Shown: positions 35,280 to 44,888, counted from the stretch's first letter. The stretch is DNA of 63,189 bases from Candidatus Aegiribacteria sp. (GCA_023138735.1 JAGLOY010000016.1:1-63189); one strand, 5' to 3'. The notes: generated by a model from the letters alone, not told the origin. A program made the numbers and translations.

Positions 35280-35966
35280 TTGATTAAAGTAATATCATTC
35301 GATGGTGACATGACCTTGTGGGATTTTGAGAAGGTCATGAGGCACTCACTTACAGTTACCCTCGAGGAACTGCGGCATCACATTCCTGGCCGGTCGTCCG
35401 CAGCTTTGACAGTGGACAGGATGATAGAGATTCGCAACTCAGTTGCAGCCGAATTCAGAGGAAAGACAACCAACCTTGAAGAGATCCGGTTTCATGGATT
35501 CAAACGCACATTAGAATTCATCGGCTGCTCGGATGATACACTCGCGACCAACCTGAATTCGTTATACATCAAACACCGGTTCGAGGATATCGAGCTGTAT
35601 CCGGATGCTATCCCGACCCTGGATATTCTCCGTTCGGACTTCACCATCGGACTTCTGTCCAACGGCAACGGCTATCCGGAAAGATGCGGGCTTCCAGACC
35701 GCTTCAGTTTTGTGGTGTTCTCGCAGGATGTCGGAGTCGAGAAACCTCACTCAGGAATGTTTCTCGAAGTCTGTCGGCATGCCGGCTGCGATCCTCGTGA
35801 ACTCATGCACATCGGGGACTCACTGGAATCGGATGTTGCCGGTGCGAACGGAGCCGGAGCCGTATCGGTATGGCTCAATCGAGACAACAGAGAAAATGAA
35901 ACCGGCATAGTACCCGATCACGAGATTCGATCCCTTTTAGAACTCGCAGAAATTACAGAAGAATGA
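35280..35966 (+). CDS. HAD-superfamily hydrolase
   Basis: A 228-residue haloacid-dehalogenase-type phosphatase. Motif I is FDGDMTL (DxDxT), motif II is LLSNGNG, motif III surrounds VGVEKPHSGMF and motif IV is HIGDSLESDVAGANGAG. The helical cap suggests subfamily IA, as in phosphoglycolate phosphatase or pyrimidine 5'-nucleotidase. I place the start at TTG 35280, 5 bases after GGAG; the frame opens farther upstream at GTG 35220 but without support. It overlaps the adenylate cyclase-type gene by 4 bases. Confidence 0.83.
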   Translation: MIKVISFDGDMTLWDFEKVMRHSLTVTLEELRHHIPGRSSAALTVDRMIEIRNSVAAEFRGKTTNLEEIRFHGFKRTLEFIGCSDDTLATNLNSLYIKHRFEDIELYPDAIPTLDILRSDFTIGLLSNGNGYPERCGLPDRFSFVVFSQDVGVEKPHSGMFLEVCRHAGCDPRELMHIGDSLESDVAGANGAGAVSVWLNRDNRENETGIVPDHEIRSLLELAEITEE

Positions 35967-38900
35967 AACAGATGATGAGTGAGTGGGTAATGAATCTCCA
36001 GCAGGACCTTGGTGTCCTGACTGAAGTCTTCTCCACAAGAGCAGGCAGCACTCCTGCCCTTCTTCCCGGTGAGCGGAGAACCGTTGCCGTCCTATTCACT
36101 GACCTCAAGGGTTTCACCAGTATGTCCGAGAAACTCGATCACGAGATCGTCCATTCCATCATGAGCGGAGTAATGGGGGGATTATCACGACTGGTTGAGT
36201 TCCATGGCGGATACGTCGACAAATTCGAAGGTGATCGGATCATGGCTCTCTTTGGTGCAGAGAAGGCTCATGAGAACGATTGCGTTCGTGCAGTATCGTG
36301 TGCTGTCAAAATGATCGACATGGTGCAGGAGTTCGCTTCCGTGCTTCGTGACAGGGGATTTTCAATCGATGCCAGATCAGGCGTGAGCTACGGTGATGTA
36401 ACCGTTGCACCCGATCCATCCGGCCACATGACCGCTACTGGAGACGAGGTGAACATCGCTTCCCGTCTGGAAGAGACGGCAGAGACCGGGAGCGTCCAGG
36501 TCACTGAAGCTGTAAGAAATACTGCCGGCGGGCTTTTTGAATGGGAGGATCTGGGTCTTGTCTCCGTCAAGGGAAAGAAGGAGGCTGTGCATGCATTCCG
36601 GCCGACCGGACCCGGCATTGCACAGATCGAGCGATGGGAGAGAGCGAAAAGACTGGCCTCTGTTCCGTTTGTGGGTCGCAAAAATGAACTGGCCGAGCTG
36701 GAGAAACTTCTTCAAATGCAATCCGGGGCTGCCACCAAGTACAACAGGCGCGGAGGTGCAAAACACATCTTCATTGGTATCCAGGGGGTAGCAGGTATCG
36801 GCAAGTCCCGTCTTATTTTTGAACTGCGGAAAAGTATCGAGGCTCGCTCCGATAGAACACTGGTCCTTAAAGCCGGCTGCGCCTCATACGCTCAGCCTTC
36901 TCTTTTGCTGATCCTGGCAATGATCAGAAACCGGCTCGCTATTGTGTCGACAGAATATCCCTCCGAGGAGACATTGAGAAGCAGGCTGGAGAGCCTTCTG
37001 CGTGATTCTGATGCAGGGGGAAGGATCAGGGAGGATTCAATCGACATTCTCGTTTCACTGCTGTCATCCAGGAGCGGGAACCTTCAGTTTTCCTCCACTG
37101 ATGAACTGGAGGATGATACCAGACTTCAGGTGCTGTCTTCCATTGCAGACCTTATGCGCGTGCTGTCAGACAATTCAGACAGACTAGTTGTCATACTGGA
37201 TGACATCCACTGGATAGACTCCTCATCGCGTGAAGTAATAGAGTTTCTGGCCACCAACTGCGATACCAGGCTGCCCATTCTTTTCATTCTGATTTACAGG
37301 CCCGAGCCTGCTCTGGGAATAGACATGATAGGCGGCCTGTCCGAGGAGTACACATCCACACTGGAGATCATACTCGAGGAAATAGACCCTGAGAGTTCCC
37401 GTGAGCTTATCCGGTACCTGCTTGGAACCGGGGATTCATCAGAACCTGCCATATCCGGCGATATCATCGACTATCTGCTTGAATCATCCGGGAGAAATGC
37501 CTTCTTCATCGAAGAGCTGGTTCTCGGCCTGATCGAAACCGGCCTGCTGGAGCTTGACACCGATCGCGGGTGGATGCTTAATGCGAGCCCGGAATCGATT
37601 GTAATTCCGCAGAGCATCAAAGGCCTGATCAGGGCCAGAACGGATCAGCTGCCTTCTGAGCCGCGAAGGCTGCTTCAGATCGCCTCCGTCCTGGGTGAGC
37701 AGTTCGATCCAAGGGTACTCTTCCAGGTGGCTGATAATACCGGTATGGATGACAACCCCGATGAATCTTTCAGAGAACTCATTGAAAGAGGTTTCCTCGA
37801 ACCTGACAATGAAAATCCTTCTCTTTTCGGATTCGAGCATGTGCTTGCAAGAGATGCTGTATACGAGACTATTCTCAGACGAAATCGAAGGTTCCTCCAC
37901 TCGCTTTGTGCGGATACGCTCATTGAACTTGAACAGCAGAATCCCGATCTTGCCTCCGTAATAGCCCTGCACAGGGCCGATGCAGGGCAGACCGGGAAGG
38001 CGATACCCTGGGGCAAACGGGCACTGGATCTTGCTGCAGAGCGCTATGACAGAGACGCAGTACTCTTCTGGTCGGAAAGGCTCGAGAACTGGATCCGTGC
38101 GAGACTTGATTCGGCGGATGATGCAATGCTCCTGATCGAAGTATTGCGGAAGCGTCAGACGATAGAGGGTTTGAGGCTTGAACGACAGGCGCAGCATGCA
38201 ACATTGGAGAAGATCGATAGCCTTATCACGGAGTGGAATCTCTCGGACATGCGGGCCGGATACTTAATGTCAGTAGGAAGTATGCATAGGAATGCGGATG
38301 ATCTTTCAGAAGCTCTTGAGAAATTCGAACAGGCTATCGAGCTGTTCAGGGAATCCGAAGATAGAAGCGGGATCGCGCGTGCTACAAGTGCTATTGCCAT
38401 GTGTAATAAACAGATGGGGCGTCTCGAACAGGCAGCAGAAGAGCTGGCGTATTCCATTTCACTCTTCAGGGAACTCGGGGAAACGCAGAATATTGCCATA
38501 GCGCTCGTCAGATTCGCATCCACGATGCATCTTCTCGGTCGATACGATGATGGTCTGGAAATCCTCGGAGAAGCCCTCCAGCTTGCACGGGAAGAATGTA
38601 TTAAAACAGTAGAGGCTGATATACTCAGTCAGAGAGGAGTGCTGCAGCATTTACTGAGGCAGCATGAACAGGCTCTCCAGAGTCAGCAGGATGCACTGAC
38701 CATTTCCCGTGAAGTGGGTTACAGATACGGTGAACTCTCCGCGCTGAACAGTATGTGCAACGTGCTGAACAGAATACCCCGGTTCGATGAGGCCAGAAGA
38801 ATCGGTCTGGAAGCTCTGAAAGCCAGCAGGGAACTCGGAGTGCGCCGGACCGAAGCAAACGTTCTCTGTGGTCTCGGACTCACCGAGTTGGGTGATAGCC

Positions 38901-39628
38901 GATATCAGGAAGCTTACGATTACTTCGGGGAGTCATTGGAAGCTCACAGGAGGATAAGGAACAGACCTGGACAGGCCGCCGTACTCTGGAACCTGGGTCT
39001 TGCTGCCTTTGATCTGCTGCGTTTCGAGGATGGGGTGGAATACTGCAGGAAGTCGATGGAACTCTATAAGGAGATAGGGAACAGGAAGCGAGTGTCAGTC
39101 AAACTCCTGATCCAGTCCATAACCCTCACCGAAATGGGAAGAGTTAACGAAGCCTTGGCCTGTCTTGAGGAGTACGAAAGCGATTACATCGATCTTGATG
39201 ATTCATTTGCCCGGCTGCGGGTCAGCTGCGCCAGGGCAGATATTGCGCTTCGAAAGGGAGAACTGAAGAAGGCCGAAGATTTCTACAACAGGACTCTTGA
39301 GATAGCACGCGAGATGAATGTTAATGAACTGGTTGCAAAGTCTCTCCAGAACATAGGCATGATCAGGCTCGAGCAGGGAAGACCAGAGGAAGCGAGAGAT
39401 TACCTCCAGAGGGGTTTCGAAGCACTTGATGGAAGTGAATACCTGGAAACTTTCATTGCCTGCGCGGAGTACTTGCTTATGGCAGGCAGGAACGAAGATG
39501 CCATCCATTTTGCAAGGAAGGCATATTCAAGGGCTTCCGCTGCCGGTAACATGAAAACCAAGAAAAGGTCACTAGAGATCCTTGAAGAACTCGGAGAGAA
39601 TGTAAGAAAAGAAATTAAGTCAATCTGA
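35963..39628 (+). CDS. Class III adenylate cyclase-AAA ATPase-TPR signalling protein
   Basis: A 1221-residue soluble multidomain protein. Residues about 30-205 are a class III nucleotidyl cyclase: metal aspartates D47 (FTDLKGF) and D91 (KFEGDRIMA), ATP-selecting K87 and D161, and transition-state N164 and R168 in GDEVNIASRL, so it should make cAMP. A STAND-type ATPase follows, with P-loop GVAGIGKS (about 275-282) and Walker B LVVILDDIHWID. From about 730 to the end there are many TPR repeats. This layout fits a ligand-sensing switch controlling cAMP output. It overlaps the HAD gene by 4 bases and abuts the convergent 39629 gene. Confidence 0.87.
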   Translation: MKQMMSEWVMNLQQDLGVLTEVFSTRAGSTPALLPGERRTVAVLFTDLKGFTSMSEKLDHEIVHSIMSGVMGGLSRLVEFHGGYVDKFEGDRIMALFGAEKAHENDCVRAVSCAVKMIDMVQEFASVLRDRGFSIDARSGVSYGDVTVAPDPSGHMTATGDEVNIASRLEETAETGSVQVTEAVRNTAGGLFEWEDLGLVSVKGKKEAVHAFRPTGPGIAQIERWERAKRLASVPFVGRKNELAELEKLLQMQSGAATKYNRRGGAKHIFIGIQGVAGIGKSRLIFELRKSIEARSDRTLVLKAGCASYAQPSLLLILAMIRNRLAIVSTEYPSEETLRSRLESLLRDSDAGGRIREDSIDILVSLLSSRSGNLQFSSTDELEDDTRLQVLSSIADLMRVLSDNSDRLVVILDDIHWIDSSSREVIEFLATNCDTRLPILFILIYRPEPALGIDMIGGLSEEYTSTLEIILEEIDPESSRELIRYLLGTGDSSEPAISGDIIDYLLESSGRNAFFIEELVLGLIETGLLELDTDRGWMLNASPESIVIPQSIKGLIRARTDQLPSEPRRLLQIASVLGEQFDPRVLFQVADNTGMDDNPDESFRELIERGFLEPDNENPSLFGFEHVLARDAVYETILRRNRRFLHSLCADTLIELEQQNPDLASVIALHRADAGQTGKAIPWGKRALDLAAERYDRDAVLFWSERLENWIRARLDSADDAMLLIEVLRKRQTIEGLRLERQAQHATLEKIDSLITEWNLSDMRAGYLMSVGSMHRNADDLSEALEKFEQAIELFRESEDRSGIARATSAIAMCNKQMGRLEQAAEELAYSISLFRELGETQNIAIALVRFASTMHLLGRYDDGLEILGEALQLAREECIKTVEADILSQRGVLQHLLRQHEQALQSQQDALTISREVGYRYGELSALNSMCNVLNRIPRFDEARRIGLEALKASRELGVRRTEANVLCGLGLTELGDSRYQEAYDYFGESLEAHRRIRNRPGQAAVLWNLGLAAFDLLRFEDGVEYCRKSMELYKEIGNRKRVSVKLLIQSITLTEMGRVNEALACLEEYESDYIDLDDSFARLRVSCARADIALRKGELKKAEDFYNRTLEIAREMNVNELVAKSLQNIGMIRLEQGRPEEARDYLQRGFEALDGSEYLETFIACAEYLLMAGRNEDAIHFARKAYSRASAAGNMKTKKRSLEILEELGENVRKEIKSI

Positions 39629-40216
39629 TCAATCTATCCGGCTCACCATGTAGGCTATTCCACCACCTATAATTCCCACAGATGTCAGACCCATGCCCCC
39701 ATATGATCCAAAACGCAGAGCTATCTGAAGTACCTGATCATGATCGGATTCGAAGGTATCAACAAAGTCCAGTCTTGTGGCAATGCCCACCCAGTCTCTC
39801 CAGCCGACAGAGAACTCTACTGTGTAGCCGGCGAATCCATCGGGAAACGGGCTGTCCATTAAGATAAGGCCTGGAGAGAGATCGAGATGGAAGTCGCTGT
39901 CAATGTGGTATCTGAGATTTCCCCTGATGCCAAACTGGCTGTGCCAGCCGTCTGGACTATTGTAAGCACTGAAGAGGACGGATGGCCCCAGATCATAGCT
40001 TTCATTCAGAACGAACATCCAGCCAAGACTGGTTGTCATATCAAAATCACGAGTGATCATGTTATCGGGCTGGCTGACCTGCAGGCCGATATAGAAATCA
40101 GTTATGGGGTAGGACGTGCAGTTGCTGCTGTAGTCGTAGCGTATGCACACCTCCCCGGACACGATTGATACGATAAATAAAAGAAAAAGACAGAGTTTTA
40201 CGGAAATTGTTTTCAT
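39629..40216 (-). CDS. Predicted exported beta-barrel-like outer membrane protein
   Basis: No confident family. The 195 residues start with a signal peptide (LCLFLLFIVSIVSG) and then contain alternating strands of an outer-membrane beta-barrel type (FDMTTSLGWMFVLNESYDLG, WHSQFGIRGNLRYHI, GYTVEFSVGWRDWVGIATRL). The C-terminus GGIAYMVSRID lacks the usual terminal aromatic. Its stop codon touches the stop of the convergent cyclase gene. It is probably a small porin-like or outer-membrane assembly protein. Confidence 0.58.
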   Translation of the reverse strand: MKTISVKLCLFLLFIVSIVSGEVCIRYDYSSNCTSYPITDFYIGLQVSQPDNMITRDFDMTTSLGWMFVLNESYDLGPSVLFSAYNSPDGWHSQFGIRGNLRYHIDSDFHLDLSPGLILMDSPFPDGFAGYTVEFSVGWRDWVGIATRLDFVDTFESDHDQVLQIALRFGSYGGMGLTSVGIIGGGIAYMVSRID

Positions 40217-40434
40217 TGATTTCCCCTCAATAATTTACATACTGATCCCCTTTTTCGACCCTGTTTTGATTATATGATGACTTCCGCAACAATAAAAGGA
40301 GCTTTTTTGAGCATAATGAAAGCTGATTCCTGGTTTTGCTGCGATTTGCCACCAACACAGTATTCCTCATATGATTAAGGTGCACTGGATTTACCCGGCA
40401 GAGCAGCGCTATAGAAATTCAGACAGGGGGACGC

Positions 40435-41274
40435 ATGCAACACAGTGAGTTTCATTTTGAGGGGACGAATGGTGTATATCTTTTCGCTCAGTGCTGGCTG
40501 CCGGATGTTTCCCCACGCGCTGTGATTGTTATTGTTCATGGAGTTGGTGATCATAGCGGTCGATACATGAACATTGTTAACCACATGGTCTCTAATCAGA
40601 TCGCTGTATACGGGTATGACCACCGGGGGCACGGAAACTCCCCGGGCCAGCGTGGTCATATAAACTCGTGGGGAGAATACCGCGGTGACTTATTAAATTA
40701 CATCAATGTAATCAGTTCACTGCAGTCGGGCAGCCTCATGTTCCTGCTGGGTCATAGTATGGGGGCTCTGATTGCACTGGACTATGTCCTCTGGGAAAAT
40801 GAGCAGATAGAAGGAGCCATTATCTCCGGAGCACCCATTGAGCCGGTAGGTATTGCTAAACCTTTTAAGATTGCACTTGCTCGATTTCTCTCCCGCATTT
40901 ACCCGGGATTTCCTATTGATCTCGGTCTGGATCATGATGCCATATCCCGTATCCCGGAAGTAGTGAAGTCGTATCGGAAAGATCCGCTTGTCCATGGGAA
41001 AATAAGCGCTCGATGGGGAACTGAACTGTTATCCGCACTCGAATCTGTGAAGATGTGGGGGGAGAGTATTAATACTCCGCTTCTCATGATTCACGGCGGA
41101 GCCGATCGAATGAATTGTGCTGAAGGCGCAAAGAAGTTCTTCGAGCGAATTCAATCGCATGATAAGGAATTCATAAGTTACCCCGAATGCTATCATGAGC
41201 TGCATAACGATCTGGATAATGAAGTAATGCTGAATGATCTGCTGAATTGGATAAACCAGCACAATGAAGAATGA
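40435..41274 (+). CDS. Alpha/beta-hydrolase, monoacylglycerol lipase/lysophospholipase-like
   Basis: A 279-residue cytosolic hydrolase of the lysophospholipase (PldB/monoglyceride lipase) type. The oxyanion region is VIVHGVGDHSGRY, the GYDHRGHGNSPGQRG block is typical, the nucleophile lies in GHSMG, and the Asp and His of the triad lie in HGGADRM and CYHELHND. The gene overlaps the ArsC-fusion gene by 11 bases, so they are cotranscribed. It probably cleaves monoacylglycerols or lysophospholipids. Confidence 0.85.
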   Translation: MQHSEFHFEGTNGVYLFAQCWLPDVSPRAVIVIVHGVGDHSGRYMNIVNHMVSNQIAVYGYDHRGHGNSPGQRGHINSWGEYRGDLLNYINVISSLQSGSLMFLLGHSMGALIALDYVLWENEQIEGAIISGAPIEPVGIAKPFKIALARFLSRIYPGFPIDLGLDHDAISRIPEVVKSYRKDPLVHGKISARWGTELLSALESVKMWGESINTPLLMIHGGADRMNCAEGAKKFFERIQSHDKEFISYPECYHELHNDLDNEVMLNDLLNWINQHNEE

Positions 41275-42277
41275 ACCTGTCTGGGAGAGCTCAGAGAATG
41301 GCAGCAAACCTGATAAGGAACAATGCAGACTGCGAAACCACACCTGGGTTGCATTCTTCTTCCGGAGCGGTCGTCTGGCTTACTGGGAGTGTACCGGCTG
41401 CGGAAAGACCGATCGGGATATAGAACAGCTGCCCAAAAGAGTTGATCGAATAAGTGGATGGATCAGACATCCTCCCAGACTTGTCGCATATGGACCGCGA
41501 CCACCGGCCAGTACACGGAAATGGATTACGACTGAGGGTTTGATCCTGACCGAAGGTGATCCAGGTTCCATCCACTTTGTCGGTCTGCCAATTCCTGAAA
41601 TCACCGAGGCACACACTTACCTGCTTCTTGAAAAGAGCGGAGAGATCAGAGAAAAATTTGAGCCGATCCGGGAGCATCCCTGTCAGTACAATGACCATTT
41701 CTGGCTGACAAGGTATCAGGTTATTGATAATGAACTGGTACGATTCAGAGCTCATTGCTTTGAAGAGAGTACTTTTGAGACACCGTTCGCACAAGAACCC
41801 AAACAGAAGGTCATTTTATCCGGATTGAAATTGTTACCCAGGAAAAAGATCAGTGTACTGTTTTTATGCACAGGGAACTCCTGCAGGAGCCAGATGGCGG
41901 AAGGTCTCTGCCGCCACTTCAGAGGTGATGTACTTGAACCGTATTCGGCGGGAATCGAGAAACACGGGCTCAACCCTCTCGCTGTAAAAGTAATGCGCGA
42001 AATTGGCATCGATATCTCCTGTCAGAGAAGCAAGACCGTGGATGATCTTGGCGACAGTGAATTTGACTACGTGGTTACAGTGTGCGGTCATGCGAACGAG
42101 AGCTGTCCCTTCTTTCCTGCAGGAACGAAGGTGATTCATAAGGGATTTGATGACCCGCCGAAACTGGCAGCAGAAGCCGTAAACGAAGAGGAAGCGTTAA
42201 TCCATTATCGCTGCGTTCGGGATGAGATCAGGGAATACATATTGACGTTCCCAGTCGCACTTAATGTATCAATCTAA
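41264..42277 (+). CDS. LMW-PTP-type arsenate reductase fused to an N-terminal Cys-rich domain
   Basis: A 337-residue two-part protein. Residues about 195-330 form a low-molecular-weight phosphatase-type arsenate reductase: the P-loop VLFLCTGNSCRSQMAEGL supplies C-x5-R, and two further thiols lie in VTVCGHANESCP, as in thioredoxin-coupled ArsC. The N-terminal 185 residues are unusual. They contain paired Cys and His residues (CRLRNHTW and WECTGCGK) that could hold zinc, and later CQYNDHFW. I know no standard function for this part. It shares an 11-base overlap with the lipase gene. No arsenic operon is nearby. Confidence 0.78.
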   Translation: MKNEPVWESSENGSKPDKEQCRLRNHTWVAFFFRSGRLAYWECTGCGKTDRDIEQLPKRVDRISGWIRHPPRLVAYGPRPPASTRKWITTEGLILTEGDPGSIHFVGLPIPEITEAHTYLLLEKSGEIREKFEPIREHPCQYNDHFWLTRYQVIDNELVRFRAHCFEESTFETPFAQEPKQKVILSGLKLLPRKKISVLFLCTGNSCRSQMAEGLCRHFRGDVLEPYSAGIEKHGLNPLAVKVMREIGIDISCQRSKTVDDLGDSEFDYVVTVCGHANESCPFFPAGTKVIHKGFDDPPKLAAEAVNEEEALIHYRCVRDEIREYILTFPVALNVSI

Positions 42278-42285
42278 TCCTTTAT

Positions 42286-42314
42286 TTGCTTTCCCTCTTT
42301 GATTTTAGTATAAT
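42286..42314 (+). promoter_or_regulatory. Promoter of the DEAD-box helicase gene
   Basis: TTGCTT (42286-42291) is followed after 17 bases by a perfect TATAAT (42309-42314). It leaves a leader of about 130 bases before the ATG at 42450. Confidence 0.6.
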
Positions 42315-42320
42315 TGAACT

Positions 42321-42449
42321 TCGATGGTTCTCATCGAACCGAGCATCCCAATATTTAACAGGGGCGCCGATTGCCGCGTTTAGTGCGGTCCTTTCTTTCC
42401 CACGTGTCCGGCGGGTAGAGATTTGTATAACCCCGGACCAGGAAAAATA
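42321..42449 (+). promoter_or_regulatory. Structured 5' leader of the DEAD-box helicase mRNA
   Basis: Two mutually exclusive hairpins are possible near the start: TCGATG/CATCGA (42321-42337) and GGTTC/GAACC (42326-42340). A further pairing of GTCCGG (42406-42411) with CCGGAC (42433-42438) lies right next to the AGGA Shine-Dalgarno. Long structured leaders are common in cold-induced DEAD-box helicase genes, so the arrangement may regulate translation. Confidence 0.4.
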
Positions 42450-43778
42450 ATGCAGAAACAACTACACACTAGTGCGTCTAATAAACGCACAGACCATTCC
42501 ACAATGTTACCGAAGCCCCAGCTTCCAGAAGGCGTCTTCAGGGATCTGATTCCCAGTATCAGACGTTCTTTGGCCGCGGAGGGGTATGTAACACCAACGC
42601 CTATTCAGGAGCAGTGCATTCCGCACCTTCTTAAAGGACGGGACCTTCTGGGTGTCGCCCAGACAGGCACCGGCAAGACTGCCGCATTTGCTCTGCCGCT
42701 GTTGCAGCGGCTTTCCGGCAACTACCGTAAATCCCGAATGGGAACCCCCAGAGCGCTTATCCTCGCTCCCACTCGTGAACTCGCAGCGCAGATAGGGGAG
42801 AGCATTGGGACTTATGGACGCTTTTTACCTATCAAGCATTCAGTGATCTTCGGTGGTGTCAAACAGTTCCACCAGGTGAAAGCCCTTAACAAAGGGGTCG
42901 ATATTCTCGTGGCAACCCCGGGCCGTCTGCTTGACCTTATGCAGCAGGGATTCATACATTTGAATGAGGTGGAGGTCTTCATACTCGATGAAGGTGACCG
43001 GATGCTCGATATGGGCTTCATACCCGATATAAAGAAGATATTGTCCGAAATTCCAGCCGAACGTCAGACTCTGTTTTTCTCGGCCACTATGCCTCCGAAA
43101 ATGGTGAGTCTGGCCAGCAGCATGATCAACAATCCCGTGAAAATTACCATCACACCAGACCAGCCGGTAGTAGAGAGTATTGACCAGAAGGTACTCTTCG
43201 TCGGAAAAAAGAACAAGGATGACCTTCTGGTTTCACTGTTGCGCGATCCTTTGGTCTACAAAGCACTCATTTTCACTCAGATGAAACATACCGCCAACCG
43301 TGTGGTGCAAAAGTTGTCCGCAAAGGGCATTCCCGGTGCTGCTATTCACGGGAACAAAAGCCAGGCAAGCCGAACCAGGGCGCTTAATGATTTCAAGCGA
43401 GGCCGTTGCCAGGTGCTGGTCGCTACTGATGTTGCAGCGAGAGGATTGGATGTGGATGATATTACCCATGTAATCAACTACGATCTCCCAATGGAGTCCG
43501 AGACATATGTACACCGTATCGGGCGTACAGCTCGGGCGGGAGCGGATGGTAGCGCCATTTCGTTCTGCTGTGCCGAGGACCGTGCTTATCTGCGGGAAAT
43601 AGAACACCTTCTTGGTAAGCAGGTGCCAGCTGAGATGGAGCACGCTTATCATTGCAATGAAGCCTTCCGATCCAGTCTACCTGCCCCGAAGAATTTCGGT
43701 CGCGGTAGTGGCGGCAGACGTCCCCGGAGCAACAGTACTCACTCCCGCAGCAGAAGAAATAATCGCGGTATGCGCTAA
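42450..43778 (+). CDS. DEAD-box RNA helicase (RhlE/CsdA-like)
   Basis: A 442-residue ATP-dependent RNA helicase. The Q motif is EGYVTPTPIQEQCIP, Walker A is AQTGTGKT, motif Ia PTRELAAQ, motif II is DEGD (a variant of DEAD), motif III SAT, motif V ATDVAARGLD and motif VI HRIGRTARAG. The C-terminal tail is short, Arg/Ser-rich and RGG-like, as in RhlE. The start ATG 42450 has AGGA at a normal distance; the frame extends to 42423 without a good start. DEGD in place of DEAD is unusual but chemically reasonable. The long leader suggests cold or growth-phase control. Confidence 0.9.
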   Translation: MQKQLHTSASNKRTDHSTMLPKPQLPEGVFRDLIPSIRRSLAAEGYVTPTPIQEQCIPHLLKGRDLLGVAQTGTGKTAAFALPLLQRLSGNYRKSRMGTPRALILAPTRELAAQIGESIGTYGRFLPIKHSVIFGGVKQFHQVKALNKGVDILVATPGRLLDLMQQGFIHLNEVEVFILDEGDRMLDMGFIPDIKKILSEIPAERQTLFFSATMPPKMVSLASSMINNPVKITITPDQPVVESIDQKVLFVGKKNKDDLLVSLLRDPLVYKALIFTQMKHTANRVVQKLSAKGIPGAAIHGNKSQASRTRALNDFKRGRCQVLVATDVAARGLDVDDITHVINYDLPMESETYVHRIGRTARAGADGSAISFCCAEDRAYLREIEHLLGKQVPAEMEHAYHCNEAFRSSLPAPKNFGRGSGGRRPRSNSTHSRSRRNNRGMR

Positions 43779-43780
43779 AA

Positions 43781-43799
43781 CCTGACAGCAGCTGTCAGG
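43781..43799 (-). terminator. Hairpin at the end of two convergent genes
   Basis: CCTGACAG pairs with CTGTCAGG around CAG. On the minus strand it is followed by TTTTAGCG, so it can terminate the 43795-44868 gene, whose stop codon lies within the stem. Confidence 0.6.
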
Positions 43800-44868
43800 G
43801 AAGATCGTATCTGTAGAGCTCACCACTCCAGGAAGAGAATACAAGGCTCTTTTCGTCCGGGGTTGCAACGATCGTGGTCCAGCGGTCAATGAAATCTTCA
43901 AGGCCGCTCAGAGTATCAGCTTCTTCGCTGCTGAAGTCGGTCCAGTCGATATATCCAAGTAGAACTGTGTGACTGATCCCGCCCCGGCTGTAAATGTAAC
44001 GCCCGTCTTCAAGCCTGCCGAACACCGAAATCGGTTCACCCGGATTGATAACCTCGGTTCCATCTGAATATCGCAGAATTTGCTGATCATTGTCCTCTGC
44101 AAGACCCGCATCGGAAAGAACCCATGTATAGATTATTTCATTGCCCGAATAAGTCGTATCGTGCATAAACACCTCCCCGGTTACAACATCAGCTATCATG
44201 TCTGTCGGGTAGCTGCCTGCGGCTATCAGGTTGGACCATGGATTTTTGTAGAACCCGTCACCGAGGATTTCTCCATAACCTCCGCTCCTCGTCCCGTTCT
44301 GAATATCTATCATGAAACCTTCGATCAGGTTATCGTCGTTTTCCCTGGTGACGAAAGATGCGAAGTCCGGAGGAGTCGGTGAGCAATCCATGAGGGGTGA
44401 TCCGAAAATGTGCCTGGAATCCTGAGTGAAATCGAAGTGGGGCCCACCACCGACATCGAATGAAAGCGCGAGAAGTCTGATGTCTGTTCCGTCAGTTCTG
44501 CAGACAGCCACAAGGACAGGCCCTGGTATGTACTGCTCCCCGGTCTGCAGGCTTTCAGGAATGGCAACCTGCTGGCAGAAACAGATATGTTCTCCATCTG
44601 GGCTTAAGGCAAAATTGGAAATCCTGCCCGGGTTTGCCCATCCGTACTCTTCCGGATTCCAGTCGTTCAGGAATGATGCGGTCTTCATTGGAACATCAAT
44701 GCTCACCAGGGTGAGCTGTTCATCGCAATTGATATACAGTACCGCTCCGTTCTCGAGGACTTCAAAAGCTCTGTTGTAATCTGAGAGGGACTCCGCAATA
44801 ACAACCGGCTCGGAGGCCTGTATGGCAGTGACCAGTAATATTGTCTGTATCAGATATAAGTATTTCAC
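43795..44868 (-). CDS. Exported PD40/WD40-like propeller protein
   Basis: A 357-residue exported protein with signal peptide ending near IQAS. It has repeated beta-strand units including FALSPDGEHICFCQQ and TIVATPDEKSLVFSSWSGEL, which match the PD40 type of WD40-like beta-propeller. No catalytic motif or sorting domain is seen. It is encoded downstream of the Ycf48-like gene on the same strand, 20 bases apart, so the two propeller proteins may be cotranscribed. Confidence 0.62.
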   Translation of the reverse strand: MKYLYLIQTILLVTAIQASEPVVIAESLSDYNRAFEVLENGAVLYINCDEQLTLVSIDVPMKTASFLNDWNPEEYGWANPGRISNFALSPDGEHICFCQQVAIPESLQTGEQYIPGPVLVAVCRTDGTDIRLLALSFDVGGGPHFDFTQDSRHIFGSPLMDCSPTPPDFASFVTRENDDNLIEGFMIDIQNGTRSGGYGEILGDGFYKNPWSNLIAAGSYPTDMIADVVTGEVFMHDTTYSGNEIIYTWVLSDAGLAEDNDQQILRYSDGTEVINPGEPISVFGRLEDGRYIYSRGGISHTVLLGYIDWTDFSSEEADTLSGLEDFIDRWTTIVATPDEKSLVFSSWSGELYRYDLP

Positions 44869-44888
44869 AGTATTTACGCTCCCCTTAA

